DNA from: an uncultured bacterium
GTDB taxonomy: Bacteria; Bacillota; Clostridia; Lachnospirales; Lachnospiraceae
NCBI GenBank assembly: GCA_905214875.1
Contig: CAJMNR010000049.1
Span: forward strand, 1-23,977
Reading direction: 5' to 3'
DNA: 23,977 nt
This document shows, in pieces, positions 22,272 to 23,977 of the stretch. The notes below the pieces were generated by a model. That model ran no database searches. It saw only the letters and a program-made list of their open reading frames with translations, and was not told the DNA's origin. The position numbers and the translations under genes were made by a program. Positions within the stretch are counted from its first letter, which is position 1, and every line of letters begins with the position of its first letter.

Positions 22272-23390
22272 ATTAACAATATAAAGCCAACATATTATGA
22301 TGAGTTCGTCTGTATCGCCGATCGTTGTTCTAGAAGCTGTTGTCAGGAATGGAAGATCGAAGTGGATGAAAAGACGAAGAAGAAGTGGGCGAACTTTCAG
22401 GAAGAGAACGAAGGAAGACCGCTTACCTCTTATATAAAACAAAAAGAAAACAGCAATATAATAGAGCTAACAAACAGCAAGAAATGTCCGTTTTTAAATG
22501 AAAGCAAGTTATGTAATTTGGTCACCCAGTTTGGAGAAGAAGTACTCTCTAAGACATGTACCATATTTCCAAGGGAAGTCAAAGAGTTCGAGAATCGAAT
22601 GGAATATTCCTTAGTTCCTTGTTGCCCAGAAGTAATTGACATCCTAAACAAGCAGAAAAAGGTTACATTTACAGAATTCTATACAGGGGATGATCTGGCT
22701 GCATTACGTGAATTTATGATTACTCTTATTCAAGACGATACGTATACGATTTCAAAAAGCATGATGATGTTATTCTTCCTTCTTTTAGACCTTTATGACA
22801 AAGGGGAAGGTAGCGTGAAAGTATTTTTACGCAGTAAACCAGAACTTCTATTAGAGGAACTAATTGATGCGATTGATCAAATGGAGTTTTCTAAAATCAA
22901 TACATTTGATGAGAATAATGAATTGTTCTTAGACCTTATTCAAAATTATCGAAAAGAGGGACTGTATTCAGATTATCTAGAAGAGATTGCAGAGGAAGCA
23001 GAAGAATTCTCTGAAGGTTATGAGGAAGAGGTAATTCTAAAGAAACTAGAGGAATTTGAAAAACAGTTTAAACAGTATGAACCGCTGTTTCGCAAATATC
23101 TGGCAGTAGAATTTTTCAACGACCTAGTCGTGCCAGAATCAGACCTTTGGTCTGTAGTCGTAATGTTTCAGTGGATCACGTTAGAGTATGCAATGATTAG
23201 ACATGCCATTTTCTTAACATGGATGCTTGATGCTTCCGAAGAAATCCCTTATCAAGCGGTACGTGATGCAATCGTCATCCTATCAAGAATGACGGGATAT
23301 GAAGCAGAAGATATCTATGAGTATTTAGAAAATTGTTTTGAGGAAATTATCTGGGACTGGGGTTATCTTGCACTTTTAGTTGGAATTTAA
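22272..23390 (+). CDS. fliB: FliB-family (flagellin) lysine N-methylase, ATT start
   Basis: FliB methylates surface lysines of flagellin. The frame contains the family's N-terminal block (PTYYDEFVCIADRCSRSCC) with Cys14, 19, 23 and 24, and a second cluster KKCPFLNESKLC...SKTCTIFPR (Cys72, 81, 96) followed by Cys117-Cys118; the cysteines probably hold a metal or Fe-S cofactor. The first standard start codon in frame is GTG 22362, which would delete the first Cys cluster. ATT 22272, 8 nt after AGGAGG, restores a 372-aa protein of near-normal length. The C-terminal part is helical and acidic. It lies outside the fla/che operon, with its own promoter. Confidence 0.82.
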   Translation: MNNIKPTYYDEFVCIADRCSRSCCQEWKIEVDEKTKKKWANFQEENEGRPLTSYIKQKENSNIIELTNSKKCPFLNESKLCNLVTQFGEEVLSKTCTIFPREVKEFENRMEYSLVPCCPEVIDILNKQKKVTFTEFYTGDDLAALREFMITLIQDDTYTISKSMMMLFFLLLDLYDKGEGSVKVFLRSKPELLLEELIDAIDQMEFSKINTFDENNELFLDLIQNYRKEGLYSDYLEEIAEEAEEFSEGYEEEVILKKLEEFEKQFKQYEPLFRKYLAVEFFNDLVVPESDLWSVVVMFQWITLEYAMIRHAIFLTWMLDASEEIPYQAVRDAIVILSRMTGYEAEDIYEYLENCFEEIIWDWGYLALLVGI

Positions 23391-23530
23391 AAAATAAATC
23401 TAATATAGGACAAAAGGTTACAGTGCGTGTTTCTTATGGTTCATAGAAAGTTCTCTTTGTTCATAGTGATTGTTTTCCGAAAAAGTGGTAATATTTAATA
23501 TATACATGTTATAGAATCGGGAGTGATCAA

Positions 23531-23806
23531 ATGAGCATTTTCAATCGTTTTTTTAGTGAGAAAAATCAGGACAAAGATGAGGCTTTTGAGCAGGCAGAAG
23601 GAATTGCCACATTTGCAGGATTACTAGAAGAGGAAAGCATTGACGAAGATGATTACCAAGGCGAAAATGACGAGTTTGATATGGCAGGATTTAACGATGA
23701 TGACTGGCAAGAGCCAGAAAACGATGCAGATGATAAAGTACCAGATCCAGAACTACAAAGTAATAGCTTAGACCACGATTGGGGTTTGGACGAGTATGAT
23801 GAGTAA
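23531..23806 (+). CDS. Small, highly acidic protein of unknown function
   Basis: The 91-aa protein starts with an amphipathic MSIFNRFFSEK, continues through a short possible helix (AEGIATFAGLLEEE) and is then dominated by Asp and Glu (for example DEDDYQGENDEFD, DHDWGLDEYDE), giving a very low isoelectric point. No membrane segment or recognised domain is visible. The ATG has a GGGAGTGATCAA ribosome site and the gene is closed by a hairpin. It could be largely disordered. No function can be assigned. Confidence 0.7.
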   Translation: MSIFNRFFSEKNQDKDEAFEQAEGIATFAGLLEEESIDEDDYQGENDEFDMAGFNDDDWQEPENDADDKVPDPELQSNSLDHDWGLDEYDE

Positions 23807-23831
23807 ATAGGAAATTAGGGAATCGCCCACC

Positions 23832-23877
23832 GGCTGTTGCATCAATGCAATCTTCAATTACATTAGATGTAGCAGCC
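23832..23877 (+). terminator. Probable terminator after the acidic-protein gene
   Basis: GGCTGTTGCATC (23832-23843) pairs over 12 bp, with two G-T pairs, with GATGTAGCAGCC (23866-23877). The loop is 22 nt, and ATTTTTAATTG follows. The long loop makes it less than ideal. Confidence 0.6.
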
Positions 23878-23977
23878 ATTTTTAATTGTTAGACTAACTA
23901 TGTCAAATAGTTTTTTAAATTTTTTTATTATGTAGATATTTATAGGCATAGCAAACAGAGTATCATAATAGGTACTC

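Noticed and set aside
23896..23912. AACTAT/ATAGTT hairpin followed by T-rich DNA
   Set aside because: Only 6 A-T-rich pairs in very AT-rich sequence; too weak to call as a terminator.

Overview
The window is AT-rich, Gram-positive-type DNA with strong AGGAGG ribosome sites, frequent GTG/TTG starts and tightly overlapping genes. The gene content suggests a motile, diaminopimelate-containing Clostridia member, most likely of the Lachnospiraceae (Lachnoclostridium-like). This placement is inferred from gene content and order; no species can be fixed from sequence reading alone.

Region 1 (1-15508) is the 3' half of a large fla/che operon, all on the + strand. The order is: end of an upstream gene (probably fliQ), fliR, flhB, flhA, flhF, flhG, a PilZ/YcgR-like c-di-GMP effector, a receiver-less cheB, cheA, cheW, cheC, cheD, a small membrane protein, sigD (sigma-28), a FapA-family DUF342 protein, a small unknown protein, a SwrB-like membrane coiled-coil protein and a membrane protein with an MltG-like accessory domain. 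A hairpin plus T-run terminator closes it. FlhA, FlhB and FliR form the flagellar export gate. FlhF and FlhG set flagellar number and position. CheA, CheW, CheB, CheC and CheD form the Bacillus-type chemotaxis core with CheC/CheD adaptation. SigD drives late flagellar genes. The order resembles the B. subtilis fla/che operon, including swrB followed by rpsB and tsf.

Region 2 (15509-18257) holds one unrecognised gene, then rpsB and tsf. rpsB has a good promoter and a three-tiered hairpin leader. The rpsB-tsf gap holds two further hairpins, and a perfect 13-bp terminator follows tsf. pyrH and frr, which usually follow, are absent.

Region 3 (18258-23977) is a series of separate units with their own signals: meso-diaminopimelate dehydrogenase (ddh), a small lipoprotein, a probable remnant of an MFS transporter, an M29 aminopeptidase, a calcineurin-like phosphoesterase, a FliB-type lysine N-methylase and a small acidic protein. 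FliB (flagellin lysine methylation) ties this region back to motility.

The points most worth a second look are: fliB, whose conserved Cys-rich N-terminus can only be reached from a non-canonical ATT start placed 8 nt after AGGAGG; the structured rpsB leader; a 13-codon ORF whose stop overlaps the flhA start (ATGA); a CheB with no receiver domain; and the group of small uncharacterised proteins around sigD.
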